Assembly: GCF_900100955.1 (NCBI RefSeq)
Contig: NZ_FNCC01000011.1
Span: forward strand, 303,841 to 367,840
Reading direction: 5' to 3'
Length of the DNA: 64,000 bases
Origin: Lentzea fradiae
GTDB lineage: Bacteria; Actinomycetota; Actinomycetes; Mycobacteriales; Pseudonocardiaceae
The position numbers and the translations under genes are program-made. The notes under the pieces are model-generated. The model was not told where the DNA came from, made no database searches, and saw nothing but the letters and a program-made list of their open reading frames with translations. Numbering within the stretch: position 1 is the first letter of the stretch; each line of letters opens with the position of its first letter. Shown here piece by piece: positions 8,173-16,574 of the stretch.

Positions 8173-9561
8173 TTACGGACGTCCGGGTAGGCGCAAGGTG
8201 AACAGGGCACCGCCTTCCGGGGCCCTCCCCGCCGTCGCCGTGCCGCCGTGGCGTTGCGCCACCTGCTTGACGATCGCCAGCCCGAGACCGGAACCGGGCA
8301 GGGTCCTCGCCTCGGACGAACGGTAGAACCGCTCGAAAACGTGAGGTAGATCGGCATCCGCGATGCCGGGACCCGCGTCGGCGACCTCCACGACGGCGCT
8401 GCCGTCGCCGATCTGGCGGAGGTTCAGCCGCACGGACGAACCGGACGGACTGAACTTCACGGCGTTGTCGAGGAGGTTCAGAACCGCGCGTTCGAGAGCG
8501 CTGGAATCACCCAGAAGTGTCCACGGTTGGAGCTGCACGTCGAACCTCACGTCGTTCGAGGCGCGGCGGCGGGCGCGATCCAAGGCCCGTTCCACGACCT
8601 CGACGAGGTCCACGGGTTCGTGCACGACCTGAGGTGCGTCCTCGCGGGCCAGCTCGACGAGGTCGCCGATCAACGTCGTCAGCTCGTCGAGCTGGCCGCG
8701 GACGTCCGACTGGATCTCCCGCTTGTCCTCTTCGGACAACGTGGGTGAATCCGGGCGTTCCGACGCGAGCAGCAGCTCCAGGTTGGTGCGCATGGACGTC
8801 AGCGGCGTGCGCAGCTCGTGGCCCGCGTCGGCGACCAGGCGGCGTTGCCGTTCCTGCGACTCCGCGACGGCGCCGAGCATCGCGTTGAAGCTGTGCGTGA
8901 GCCGGGCCAGCTCGTCGTCGCCGGACACCGGGATCGGTCTGAGGTCACCGGTGTTCGCGACGCGTTCGGTCGCCTCGGTCAGCCGCTGCACGGGGCGCAG
9001 GCCCGTGCGCGCGACGGCCGTGCCCGCGATGGCCGCGAGCAGCACCCCGGCACCGCCTATGAGCAGCAGGACGACGCTGAGCTTGGCGAGCGTCGTGCGC
9101 TGCGGCGACATCGACTGGGCGATGATGATCGCCTGGTCCGGCTGGTACTCGACGGCGATGACCCGCGACTCGGTCTTGTGGTCGGTCCAGATGAACTCGT
9201 CGCGCTCGCCCTGGGCGACGTCCCACGCCTGCTCGACCGTCGGCGGGCGTTCGGAGCCCTGCGGGAAGAGCAGCTGGCCGGTGTCGGCGAGCAGGACGCC
9301 CATCTTCACGTCGCCCGCCGCGAGGAACGCCGCGGGGTACTTGCCGACGAAGTCCGGGGTGTTGATCTTCTCGCCGGTCGCCACCGCGACCGCGCGCGTG
9401 CGCAGGCTCTCGTCCAGCGCGTCGTACACGCTCTTGCGCACGATCATGTACGCGCCGAACGACACCAGCGCGACGGCCCCGGCGACGCAGAACGCCGCGA
9501 GCCAGGTGACGCGGGCCCGCAGCGACGCCCTCTGCAGGCGCCCCTGGGGTTCGTGGATCAC
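8173..9561 (-). CDS. Sensor histidine kinase, MprB-like
   Basis: A 462-residue two-component sensor. I place the start at the GTG at 9561, which overlaps the TGA of the response regulator (GTGA). This gives the normal MprB-type N terminus; earlier starts in the frame would run back into the regulator gene. It has a membrane helix at about 20-40, an extracytoplasmic sensor domain, a second helix (about 160-182), a HAMP domain (about 183-235), the phospho-acceptor H248 in DAGHELRTPL, and ATPase boxes NLLDNAVKFS, DAGPGI and GSGLGLAIV. In mycobacteria MprB senses envelope stress. That role here is inference from similarity. Confidence 0.9.
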   Translation of the reverse strand: MIHEPQGRLQRASLRARVTWLAAFCVAGAVALVSFGAYMIVRKSVYDALDESLRTRAVAVATGEKINTPDFVGKYPAAFLAAGDVKMGVLLADTGQLLFPQGSERPPTVEQAWDVAQGERDEFIWTDHKTESRVIAVEYQPDQAIIIAQSMSPQRTTLAKLSVVLLLIGGAGVLLAAIAGTAVARTGLRPVQRLTEATERVANTGDLRPIPVSGDDELARLTHSFNAMLGAVAESQERQRRLVADAGHELRTPLTSMRTNLELLLASERPDSPTLSEEDKREIQSDVRGQLDELTTLIGDLVELAREDAPQVVHEPVDLVEVVERALDRARRRASNDVRFDVQLQPWTLLGDSSALERAVLNLLDNAVKFSPSGSSVRLNLRQIGDGSAVVEVADAGPGIADADLPHVFERFYRSSEARTLPGSGLGLAIVKQVAQRHGGTATAGRAPEGGALFTLRLPGRP

Positions 9562-10250
9562 GGAGGCGTCTCCCGCAGCACATAGCCCACCCCACGCACC
9601 GTGTGGATCAGCCGCGGCTCGCCATCGGCCTCCGTCTTGCGGCGCAGGTACCCCACGTAGACCTCCAGAGCGTTGCCCGAGGTCGGGAAGTCGTATCCCC
9701 ACACGTCCTCCAGGATGCGGCTGCGGGTGAGCACCTGGCGCGGATGCGCCAGCAGGAGCTCGAGCAGTGCGAACTCGGTGCGGGTGAGACTGATGGGCCG
9801 GGCGCCGCGGCGGACGTCCCTCGTGGACGGGTCCAGCTCCAGGTCGGCGAACTTCAGCACGGCGGCCGACTGCGTCGCGGCGGCGTCGTCGTGGGCGGCG
9901 CGGCGCAGCAGGGCGCGGAGCCGGGCCAGCAGCTCCTCCAGCGCGAACGGCTTGGGCAGGTAGTCGTCGGCGCCGGCGTCCAGGCCGGACACCCTGTCGC
10001 TCACCGCGTCCCGCGCCGTCAGCACGAGGATCGGCAGGTCGTCACCGGTGCTGCGGAGCCTGCGGCACACCTCGAGGCCGTCCAGCCGGGGCATCATCAC
10101 GTCGAGCACCATCGCGTCCGGCCTGGCGGCGGTCACCGACTCCAGTGCCTGCATGCCGTCTCCGGCCGTCTCGACCTGGTAGCCGTTGAACTGGAGCGAA
10201 CGGCGGAGTGACTCCCTGACCGCTCGATCGTCGTCGACAACGAGGATGCG
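9558..10250 (-). CDS. OmpR-family response regulator, MprA-like
   Basis: At 230 residues from the ATG at 10250 (MRILVVDDDRAVRESL), it has the length of mycobacterial MprA. Upstream in-frame codons are not receiver-like. The receiver domain has the acidic pocket DDD at residues 7-9, the phospho-acceptor in MVLDVMMPRLDG and the lysine in DYLPKPFALEELLARLRAL. The C-terminal winged helix carries SLTRTEFALLELLLAHP and the YVGYLRRKTE recognition region. No Shine-Dalgarno is evident, so it may be leaderless. It pairs with the kinase downstream by a GTGA overlap. Confidence 0.93.
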   Translation of the reverse strand, partial: RILVVDDDRAVRESLRRSLQFNGYQVETAGDGMQALESVTAARPDAMVLDVMMPRLDGLEVCRRLRSTGDDLPILVLTARDAVSDRVSGLDAGADDYLPKPFALEELLARLRALLRRAAHDDAAATQSAAVLKFADLELDPSTRDVRRGARPISLTRTEFALLELLLAHPRQVLTRSRILEDVWGYDFPTSGNALEVYVGYLRRKTEADGEPRLIHTVRGVGYVLRETPP

Positions 10251-10323
10251 CATGAGGGCAAGTCTTGCCGAGCCATCTGAGAGGCGCCTGAGAAGGTCCC
10301 TAACTGCGGGTGTGAGTTCGGCG

Positions 10324-10935
10324 TTAACCATCCAGGCCGCGCGCGACCGGTGCGTTCCACTTCCGCCAGAGCGCGATCAGCCTGATGGTGATGATTATTG
10401 ACGCGCCGATCAAAGCGACCAGGCCCTTTGGCAGCTTGGCCCACTCTCCCAGCGCGACGACGACCGCCCCGCACAGCGCTGCCACGGCGTAGATCTCTCT
10501 CCTCAGGACCAACGGGATTTCCCGAAGAAGAAGATCGCGGAGCGCGCCGCCTCCGATGCCGGTGGTCATCCCGATGAGGCAGGCCGCGTACGGCGGTGCG
10601 CCGAGCGACAGCGCGGTGGTGGTGCCGGACGTGACGAACAGGCCGAGCCCCACGGCGTCGAGCAGCAGCACCGACCGGCGGAGCTTCTCGAACTGCGGGT
10701 GGTACCAGAAGACCACCAGCCCGGTGACGCCCGCGACCAGCAGGTACGGCCAGGTCCGCAGGGTCGTCGGCGGGTGCACGCCGAGCAGGACGTCGCGGAT
10801 GACGCCGCCGCCCAGCGCGGTCGTGAGCGCCAGGATGATCACGCCGAACACGTCCAGGCGGGCGCGGACCGCCGCCACCGCGCCGGAGGCGGCGAAGACG
10901 GCGATCCCGATCAGCTCCAGGACGATGAGCAGCAC
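10324..10935 (-). CDS. TRIC/YadS-family membrane channel
   Basis: A 203-residue integral membrane protein with two tandem copies of a three-helix unit. The glycine signature recurs as ALGGGVIRDVLLG and GIGGGALRDLLL. This is the trimeric intracellular cation channel family (formerly UPF0126). Known bacterial members form homotrimeric monovalent cation channels with one pore per subunit. The remainder is hydrophobic (VLELIGIAVFAASGAVAAV at the N terminus), ending in a basic tail. It lies just upstream of the mprA-like gene on the same strand, separated by 73 bp, and may share its transcript. Confidence 0.9.
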   Translation of the reverse strand: MLLIVLELIGIAVFAASGAVAAVRARLDVFGVIILALTTALGGGVIRDVLLGVHPPTTLRTWPYLLVAGVTGLVVFWYHPQFEKLRRSVLLLDAVGLGLFVTSGTTTALSLGAPPYAACLIGMTTGIGGGALRDLLLREIPLVLRREIYAVAALCGAVVVALGEWAKLPKGLVALIGASIIITIRLIALWRKWNAPVARGLDG

Positions 10936-10954
10936 GGACAGTGAGACTAGTTAA

Positions 10955-11947
10955 TCAGCGCGGTGTCGCATTCCGGCGATAGCCGTCCTCCATCCGCCCA
11001 CCGGCGGCGGCCAGCACGTGCTCCACGACCGCGATGAACCGCTCCGGCCCCTCGCCACGCACCAGCGCCCGGTAGGAGTCGACGATCTCGTCCTCCTTGG
11101 CGTCGCGCAGCCGGCGCATCAGCCACTTGCCGTGCCCCAGCCACCGGTTCTGCACGACCAGCGCCAGCTCGCCCACGCAGGTCAGCAGCCGTGCCGCGAC
11201 GAACAGCAGCTCGTCGTCGTCGCGGGCGCCGATGAGGTCCTCCAGCAGGTCCGTCGTGCCGTACCTGCGGTCCTCCAGCTCGGTCGTCGTCGCGGGTGGC
11301 GGGCCCGCGTCGAGCAGGACGCGCGCCTCGGCCCGCATCCGCTGACCGGTGCCGTCGGCGTCGAGCATGAGGAAGCCCTCCGCGCACATGTGCAGCAGCG
11401 GAGGGCGCCGGTCCTTGGTGTCGCGCGCGACGAAGTCCTGGAAGGACTCGACCGTGTGGCAGAACAGCTCGACCGGCCAGCCGCGGTGCACGAACGTCTC
11501 GCGGAACGCGCCGGGCAGGTCGTGGACGATCACGACCATGTCCAGGTCCGAGTTGGCCGTGTAGGTGCCGGACGCGACGCTGCCGCCCAGGAACGCCGCC
11601 CGTGCCAGCGGGTACCGCTCGTCCAGCACCTCGCGGGCGGCCTGGACGGGGTCCTTGTCCCAGTCCAGGGGCTGGCCGGTGACGTAGTAGTCCTGCTCGG
11701 GGTCGAGCGGCCCGAGCACCTTCTCGACGTCGTGCCACGCCTCCGGCACGACCTGGTGCAGGTCGACGAGCCACGGGTTGTCCTCGGCGTCGAAGAACGG
11801 CCGGATCCGCACGAACTCCTCGCGGGTGATCTCCCGCTCGCTGATCGACGCGCCGTTGTGCTGCCGCGAATAGCCCTTCAGGCGCCAACCGATGTTGTCG
11901 CCGTAGGCGTGCCTCACCTCGTCCTCGTCCCCCGCCATGTCCCTCAT
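10955..11947 (-). CDS. Nucleotidyltransferase-domain protein
   Basis: About 330 residues. The polymerase-beta-type nucleotidyltransferase core is visible as GGSVASGTYTANSDLDMVV, matching the G-S...D-x-D metal-binding pattern, followed by a helical C-terminal half. The start is uncertain between the ATG at 11947 (MRDMAGDED) and the one at 11938, which has GAGGGA just upstream. Substrate is unknown: the family includes aminoglycoside nucleotidyltransferases and other small-molecule or protein modifying enzymes, and the N-terminal 100 residues give no further clue. It lies between the eis-like gene and the TRIC channel on the same strand. Confidence 0.75.
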   Translation of the reverse strand: MRDMAGDEDEVRHAYGDNIGWRLKGYSRQHNGASISEREITREEFVRIRPFFDAEDNPWLVDLHQVVPEAWHDVEKVLGPLDPEQDYYVTGQPLDWDKDPVQAAREVLDERYPLARAAFLGGSVASGTYTANSDLDMVVIVHDLPGAFRETFVHRGWPVELFCHTVESFQDFVARDTKDRRPPLLHMCAEGFLMLDADGTGQRMRAEARVLLDAGPPPATTTELEDRRYGTTDLLEDLIGARDDDELLFVAARLLTCVGELALVVQNRWLGHGKWLMRRLRDAKEDEIVDSYRALVRGEGPERFIAVVEHVLAAAGGRMEDGYRRNATPR

Positions 11948-11987
11948 TGTTACTTGAGGACGCCTTTCGAGTGAACAGCGACGCGCG

Positions 11988-13148
11988 TCAGAAGAAGTCG
12001 GCGATCCGCGGTGTTCCCGCCGCGCCGGTGAGCTGGTCCAGCACCGCGGCGTCGGCCGGGTCGCCGTCGAGCAGGCCCGCCCTGCGCAGCGCGTGGGTGT
12101 TCTGGGCACCGGAGAACCACGGCCCCAGCGCCCGCGCGTGCAGCCGGACCGCGCCGCTGCCACCGGGTTCGAGCCGGACCGTGCCGTCCTCCACGACGAG
12201 CCGGTGCGGACCGGCGTGCCACGGCGCGTGCGGGTCGGCGACGTCGAGGTCCACGGCGGCGTTCGCGAGCCTCGGCCAGCCGCGGGCGGCCACGGCGGCG
12301 GGCAGGTCGACGACGCGCAGCATCCACGGCCTGGTCCGCACCGGGTGTCCCACCGGCGTGCCCGCCAGCAGCTCGACCGTGGCCGGGTCGGTGATCCGCA
12401 GGTCGACGGCGTCGAGCGTGCCGGCCCACGAAGCCAAGGAGGCGAGGAGGTTCAGCTGCGCCTCGACGTCCACGGCGACGAGGTCGAAGACCTTGAGGCA
12501 GCCGAGTTCGCCGTCACCGGTCTCGCGGCGCGCGGTGAGGTACCCGCGCAGGCCGTCCGGTCCCGGCAGCACGGTGACCACGTCCATCTCCAGGACCTTC
12601 GCGGGGTCGAACCGCGGCGGGCGCCGGTCGAGCATGCCGTCGACGGTCCGCGCCACCTCCAGGTAGCACTCGTGCAGCGCGGCGAGATCGCTCTCCCGTG
12701 CCGGCCGCGCCGGAATCCGCTCGCTCGGCTTCGGCACGACGAGCAGCCGGTCCATCGGGATCTCGATCCATTCGAGGACGCCGGACCGTTCCCAGCCGCG
12801 TCCCCGGTAGAGGGTCGGCACGGTCGCGTAGAGCGCGGACAGCACCTCGCCGTGCTCACGCATGTTCGTCAGGGCGGCGTCGAGCAGCGCGTTCGCCACG
12901 CCACGGCCCCGCATCGCACCGTCGACGGCGACACCGCCGACCCCGGCCATCGGGACCGCGGCGCCGCCGTAGAACTGCGCGTACTCGTTGAGCACGAGCG
13001 TCCCGGCGACCTGGCCGTCCAGCTCGGCGACCAGGCCGCGCCGCCCCGGTATCACGAGCCGTTCCGGCTTCTGAGGCGCGTTGAACGCGATCTTGTGGAG
13101 CCGGAACACGGCGTCCAGGTCGTCGTCGGTGAACTCCCTGATGTGCAT
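11988..13148 (-). CDS. eis: Eis-type GNAT N-acetyltransferase
   Basis: A 386-residue cytoplasmic acetyltransferase with the Eis layout: an N-terminal GNAT domain with the acetyl-CoA loop VDGAMRGRGVANALLD (about 75-90), a second degenerate GNAT domain (about 150-290), and an SCP2-like C-terminal domain. The last residue is a phenylalanine (RIADFF), as in Eis proteins where the C-terminal carboxylate takes part in catalysis. Family members acetylate aminoglycosides at several amines and sometimes lysines. The natural substrate here is unknown. It lies 10 bp downstream of nothing on its own strand but is followed by the nucleotidyltransferase gene after 40 bp, so they may share a transcript. Confidence 0.85.
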   Translation of the reverse strand: MHIREFTDDDLDAVFRLHKIAFNAPQKPERLVIPGRRGLVAELDGQVAGTLVLNEYAQFYGGAAVPMAGVGGVAVDGAMRGRGVANALLDAALTNMREHGEVLSALYATVPTLYRGRGWERSGVLEWIEIPMDRLLVVPKPSERIPARPARESDLAALHECYLEVARTVDGMLDRRPPRFDPAKVLEMDVVTVLPGPDGLRGYLTARRETGDGELGCLKVFDLVAVDVEAQLNLLASLASWAGTLDAVDLRITDPATVELLAGTPVGHPVRTRPWMLRVVDLPAAVAARGWPRLANAAVDLDVADPHAPWHAGPHRLVVEDGTVRLEPGGSGAVRLHARALGPWFSGAQNTHALRRAGLLDGDPADAAVLDQLTGAAGTPRIADFF

Positions 13149-13157
13149 GGGCTTTCT

Positions 13158-13973
13158 CTACCAGGTGAAGAAGCCCTGGCCCGACTTCTTTCCCAGCTCG
13201 CCGCGGGCGACCTTGTCGCGCAGCAGCCGCGGCGGCTCGAAGCGCGGCCCGAGCTCCGCCGCCAGGTGTTCGGCGATGGCCAGCCGGACGTCGAGCCCGA
13301 CCAGGTCGGTGAGCTCCAGCGGCCCCATCGGCCAGCGGTAGCCGAGCTTCATGCCGGTGTCGATGTCCGCGGCGGAGGCGACGCCCTCCTCCAGCATCCG
13401 GATCGCTTCCACGCCCACGGCGACGCCGAGCCGTGACGTCGCGAAACCGGGCGAGTCGCGCACCTCGATGACGGTCTTGCCCAGCTCCTCCGCCCACGCG
13501 CGGGCCTTGGCGACGTTCGCCGGGTCGACGCCCTCGTGGTGGACGAGCTCGACGAGCTGCTGCACCGGGACGGGGTTGAAGAAGTGCATGCCCAGCACGC
13601 GCTCACCGGGCAGCCCGGCGGCGATCTCGGCGATCGAGAGCGAGGACGTGTTGGACGCCAGCACGGCGCGCGGGCACCTCGCCGCCGCGTCACCGAGCAC
13701 CTTCTGCTTGAGCGGCACGTTCTCCGGCACGGCCTCGACGACCAGCTCGGCGTCGACCGGCAGCTCACCGGTGCTCAGGTTCGCGAACACCGCGTCGGCG
13801 TCGGCGAGCTTGCCCTTCTCCTGGGCCTTGCCGAGCGACCGCCGGACGGCGAGACGACCCTGTTCCGCGCGGTCGGCGTCGGCCTCGGCCAGCGTGACCT
13901 CGTGCCCGCCCGCGAGCAGCACGTGGACGATGCCCGCGCCCATCGTGCCGCCACCGATGACGACGGCCTTCAC
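13158..13973 (-). CDS. 3-hydroxyacyl-CoA dehydrogenase
   Basis: A 271-residue NAD-dependent enzyme of beta-oxidation or related CoA pathways (Hbd/PaaH type). It starts at a GTG overlapping the TGA of the small EthD-like gene, which puts the Rossmann motif VIGGGTMGAGI at the very N terminus. The catalytic region includes LASNTSSLSI, MHFFNPVPVQQLVE with the active histidine (H of MHFFNP) and a conserved E further on. The C-terminal dimerisation domain has GYRWPMGPLELTDLVGLD and ends KKSGQGFFTW. The bicistron with an EthD-like protein suggests a small catabolic unit of unknown substrate. Confidence 0.92.
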   Translation of the reverse strand: MKAVVIGGGTMGAGIVHVLLAGGHEVTLAEADADRAEQGRLAVRRSLGKAQEKGKLADADAVFANLSTGELPVDAELVVEAVPENVPLKQKVLGDAAARCPRAVLASNTSSLSIAEIAAGLPGERVLGMHFFNPVPVQQLVELVHHEGVDPANVAKARAWAEELGKTVIEVRDSPGFATSRLGVAVGVEAIRMLEEGVASAADIDTGMKLGYRWPMGPLELTDLVGLDVRLAIAEHLAAELGPRFEPPRLLRDKVARGELGKKSGQGFFTW

Positions 13974-14287
13974 GCCACGACCTCGGCGCTGAACATGGCG
14001 ACGAGCTCCATGCCGCCGATCTCGGCGAGGTTGGCGCCGGACGTCGCCCACTCCGGCGACTGGACGGCGGCCTTGAACGCCTCCTCCGACTCGAAGTACA
14101 TCTCGGCGACCAGGTGCGGCTCGGTCTCGCCGAGGAACCCCGCGAAGAACACCCGCTGCACCCTGGCGACCTCGGCGCGCACCAGTCCGGGGACCGCGCC
14201 CACGACGGGCAGGTGCGACTCGAAGTACTTCCGGTCGAAGTCCTCGGGGTCCGCGGGCTTCTTGTACAGCGCGATGTACTTGATCAT
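13970..14287 (-). CDS. EthD-family small dimeric alpha/beta-barrel protein
   Basis: A 105-residue protein starting MIKYIALYKKPADPEDFDRK. The pattern of a hydrophobic first strand, FxxxYFESHLPVV and a C-terminal half with MYFESEEAFKAAV is that of the EthD/YciI-like ferredoxin-fold family. EthD was found in an ETBE degradation operon and its chemistry is unclear. Here the stop overlaps the GTG of the hydroxyacyl-CoA dehydrogenase, so the two are probably made together. Its function in the pathway is not known. Confidence 0.85.
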   Translation of the reverse strand: MIKYIALYKKPADPEDFDRKYFESHLPVVGAVPGLVRAEVARVQRVFFAGFLGETEPHLVAEMYFESEEAFKAAVQSPEWATSGANLAEIGGMELVAMFSAEVVA

Positions 14288-14361
14288 GTGACACCATCCT
14301 CTTCGACTCGCCGAGCACTGTAACGCCCGGGGTACCCAGCGGACTGGGGCACGATGGTGAG

Positions 14362-15036
14362 GTGCGGATCATCCTGCTGCGCCACGGGCAGAGCCTCGGC
14401 AACGTCGACGAGCTCGCCTACTGCCGCATCCCCGACCACGCGCTCCCCCTCACCGAGACCGGCGAGGAGCAGGCCGTCTCGACCGGCGCGACCATCAAGG
14501 CCCTCGTCGGCGACGGCCCGGTCGCGGCCTACGTCTCGCCGTACCGGCGCACCCGCCGGACGTTCGAGCTGCTGGACATCGACGCCGAACGCGTGGTGCA
14601 CGAACCGCGGCTGCGCGAGCAGGACTGGGGCAACCTCCAGGACCCGACCGAGCAGGAGGTGCTCAAGCACCAGCGGCACGCGTTCGGGCACTTCTTCTTC
14701 CGGCTGCCCAACGGCGAGTCGGGCGCGGACGTGGACGACCGCTTGGCGGCGTTCCTGGACGGCCTGGAAGCCCGCCTGCTGAAGGACGACGCGCATCCGA
14801 AGACGGTGCTGATCGTGTCGCACGGCCTGACGATCAGGCTGTTGTGCCGCAGGCTGTTCGACTGGAGCATCGAGCTGTTCGAGTCACTGTCCAATCCGGA
14901 CACCTGCGAGCACCGCGTGCTGGACCACGACGGCACGGGGTGGAGGCTGGACCGCCCGTTCGACCAGTGGCAGGACTCACCGGACGGGACGACCCAGCTA
15001 CCCCCTGACACGCCCTCCCGCATTCGCTTTCCGTAA
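14362..15036 (+). CDS. Histidine phosphatase family protein
   Basis: 224 residues beginning MRIILLRHGQSLGNVDE, the RHG phosphohistidine signature of the phosphoglycerate-mutase-like superfamily. The second catalytic histidine lies in VLIVSHGLTIRLL. An insertion rich in aromatic and charged residues (HQRHAFGHFFFRLPNGES) lies in the middle. Start is GTG at 14362 with GGTGAGG directly upstream. The lack of a cofactor-type active-site extension suggests a phosphatase, not a mutase. It is divergent from the EthD-like gene and followed by a large perfect hairpin. Confidence 0.88.
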   Translation: MRIILLRHGQSLGNVDELAYCRIPDHALPLTETGEEQAVSTGATIKALVGDGPVAAYVSPYRRTRRTFELLDIDAERVVHEPRLREQDWGNLQDPTEQEVLKHQRHAFGHFFFRLPNGESGADVDDRLAAFLDGLEARLLKDDAHPKTVLIVSHGLTIRLLCRRLFDWSIELFESLSNPDTCEHRVLDHDGTGWRLDRPFDQWQDSPDGTTQLPPDTPSRIRFP

Positions 15037-15075
15037 CCACTTCCCCGCACGCGACTCCCCTTCGTGTTTGCCTCG

Positions 15076-15130
15076 TAGGACGCGGGGGCCCCGCGTGTTC
15101 GTGACGGACACGCGGGGCCCCCGCGTCCTA
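15076..15130. terminator. Perfect 23-bp hairpin, terminator/REP-like element copy 1
   Basis: Arms 15076-15098 and 15108-15130 are perfect reverse complements around the 9-base loop TCGTGACGG. The core GACGCGGGGGCCCCGCGT recurs in a second hairpin at 61726-61776, also between convergent or tail-end genes. It probably ends the phosphatase transcript and the ribosomal-protein transcript from the other side. Confidence 0.75.
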
Positions 15131-15230
15131 AAGGCATGTCACGGAGAGGCGTCGCTGTCCGCTGGCCGGGTGACATGCGGTCGTGGTTACGCGCGGGGAT
15201 CAGCGGCGGGACAGCACCTCGGGCGCAGCG

Positions 15231-15392
15231 CTAGAGCAACCCGCGCTTGTAGGCGGCCACCAGGCGGCGCGGCACGAGGAGCTCCTTGCCGTCCAGCGTG
15301 CGCACGCGCACGAGATCGGGCGCCGTGGCCTTCCACTGCGAGCGGCGGTGGCGCGTGTTGGAACGTGACGTCTTGCGCTTCGGGACGGCCAT
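15231..15392 (-). CDS. rpmF: Ribosomal protein bL32, cysteine-free paralogue
   Basis: 53 residues (MAVPKRKTSRSNTRHRRSQW...). It is clearly bL32, but the two CxxC pairs that bind zinc in the standard protein are absent (no Cys at all). It is therefore the C-minus form used when zinc is scarce. The ATG shares its A with the TGA of rpmE2. It is the last gene of mrf-rpmE2-rpmF, under the Zur-like site at 16541-16559. Confidence 0.95.
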   Translation of the reverse strand: MAVPKRKTSRSNTRHRRSQWKATAPDLVRVRTLDGKELLVPRRLVAAYKRGLL

Positions 15393-15643
15393 CAGCGCCC
15401 TCGCTTCCCGTAGCGGCGGTTGAACTTCTCGACGCGGCCCGCGGTGTCGACGAGCCGTTGCGTGCCCGTCCAGAACGGGTGCGAGTCGGCGGTGATGTCG
15501 ACGACGAGCAGCGGGTAGGAGTTGCCGTCCTCCCACTCGATCGTCCGGCCGGAGGTGGCGGTCGACCGGGTCAGGAAGGTCTTCCCGGTGGACGCGTCCT
15601 GGAAGACGACCGGGTGGTAGTCGGGGTGGATTCCTGGTTTCAC
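15392..15643 (-). CDS. rpmE2: Ribosomal protein bL31 type B (zinc-independent)
   Basis: 83 residues starting VKPGIHPDYHPVVFQDASTG, with SGRTIEWEDGNSYPLLVVDI and SHPFWTGTQRLVDTAGRVEKFNRRYG. This is the type B bL31, lacking the CxxC zinc knuckle of type A. The GTG start overlaps the TGA of the upstream Mrf-like gene (GTGA). Replacement of zinc-bearing L31 by this form frees ribosomal zinc during starvation in other bacteria. Regulation by Zur here is inferred from the shared upstream dyad. Confidence 0.96.
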   Translation of the reverse strand: MKPGIHPDYHPVVFQDASTGKTFLTRSTATSGRTIEWEDGNSYPLLVVDITADSHPFWTGTQRLVDTAGRVEKFNRRYGKRGR

Positions 15644-16524
15644 AGCGCCAGCTTTCGAATCGAGTCCACAAAGGACAGTTCGTCGTCGGTGAGCAGCGCT
15701 CCGGCGAACGCCGCGGTGATGTGGTCCGGCTCCCCGACCGTGATCGCCACGATCCGGGTGGTCCTGCCGTCGCGAGGCCCGCCGGGGGCGACGTGCAGCC
15801 CGCCGCCCGCGGACTCCAGGTGCAGCGCGACATCCGGTTCGTCGGCGACCCAGAGCCGTCCGCGCGACCGCACCACCGTGCCGTCGAGCAACGCGTCGAG
15901 CGCCTCGTCCAGCCGGGTGGGGTGGAACGGCCGGTCGGCCGTGAAAACCGCTGTGGAGACACCACTTTCCGGCGTGAGCGGCACCAGCCGCGGCCGCGTG
16001 CTCCTGCGCACGACCACGTCGTCCGGCGTGCAGACGTGGGCGCCGGGAGCCAGCCGGCCGAGCACCGCGAGCGTCCGTTCGTCGGCATCTCCTTGCAGCA
16101 CCAGCACGTCCGCCGCTTCGGCCTGCGCGACGACGACCTGGGCGACGGTGCGCTGGTCGGTGACCATCGACGCGTCGCCGAGCGCGTCGTCGAGCCAGGT
16201 CGCCGCGTCGAGCACGGTGATCACGCACTCCACGTCGGCACCGAGATCGCGGCGCACCACGTCCGGTTCCAGCAGCGGGTCCAAGTGCAGCACGAGCGTG
16301 TGTCCGCGGAAGGTGCCGAGCAGGTCACGCAGGTCCTCCCGCACGGTGCAGGACACGCACCCGTGCAGCAGCTCGACGTCCGTGGCGACGCCGTCGACCC
16401 ATCTGCGCACGCGCCCTTCTCCGGCGACGTGCCGCACCAGCACCGATCCGGGCCGGTCCCGCCACACCCGCACGGCGACGTCGTGCTCCACCAGCCCCGC
16501 CACCAGGACGACAACGGTTTCCAT
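15640..16524 (-). CDS. mrf: Mrf/CobW-like protein of the zinc-starvation ribosome locus
   Basis: 294 residues related to the COG0523 (CobW/P47K) group. The characteristic cysteine box is present as HGCVSCTVREDL, but the Walker A P-loop expected at the N terminus is not (VVVLVAGLVEHDVAVRVW), so it is unlikely to be an ordinary GTPase. Mycobacterial Mrf (Rv0106-like), encoded with C-minus ribosomal proteins, shares both features and recruits the hibernation factor to zinc-poor ribosomes. It is first in an operon with rpmE2 and rpmF and lies 16 bp from the Zur-like dyad. The functional equivalence is inference. Confidence 0.75.
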   Translation of the reverse strand: METVVVLVAGLVEHDVAVRVWRDRPGSVLVRHVAGEGRVRRWVDGVATDVELLHGCVSCTVREDLRDLLGTFRGHTLVLHLDPLLEPDVVRRDLGADVECVITVLDAATWLDDALGDASMVTDQRTVAQVVVAQAEAADVLVLQGDADERTLAVLGRLAPGAHVCTPDDVVVRRSTRPRLVPLTPESGVSTAVFTADRPFHPTRLDEALDALLDGTVVRSRGRLWVADEPDVALHLESAGGGLHVAPGGPRDGRTTRIVAITVGEPDHITAAFAGALLTDDELSFVDSIRKLAL

Positions 16525-16540
16525 GTGAGGTACCGTAGAT

Positions 16541-16559
16541 GAAAACGAATGTCGTTTCA
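16541..16559. promoter_or_regulatory. Zur-box-like operator between divergent ribosomal operons
   Basis: AAACGA (16543-16548), ATG, TCGTTT (16552-16557) form a perfect 6-bp dyad within GAAAACGAATGTCGTTTCAA. This resembles actinobacterial Zur boxes (GAAAATGATNNTCATTTTC type). It is 16 bp from the mrf start on one side and 15 bp from the rpmB start on the other, so one repressor could silence both. Confidence 0.75.
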
Positions 16560-16574
16560 ATCTGGAGGTAAGTC

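Noticed and set aside
9562..9702. Longer N terminus for the MprB-like kinase
   Set aside because: It would read through the response regulator gene. The GTGA overlap start gives the usual length and topology.
14288..14402. 5' extension of the 3-hydroxyacyl-CoA dehydrogenase frame through the EthD-like gene
   Set aside because: The Rossmann motif starts exactly at the GTG at 13973, which overlaps the EthD-like stop. The extension is a shadow of that gene.
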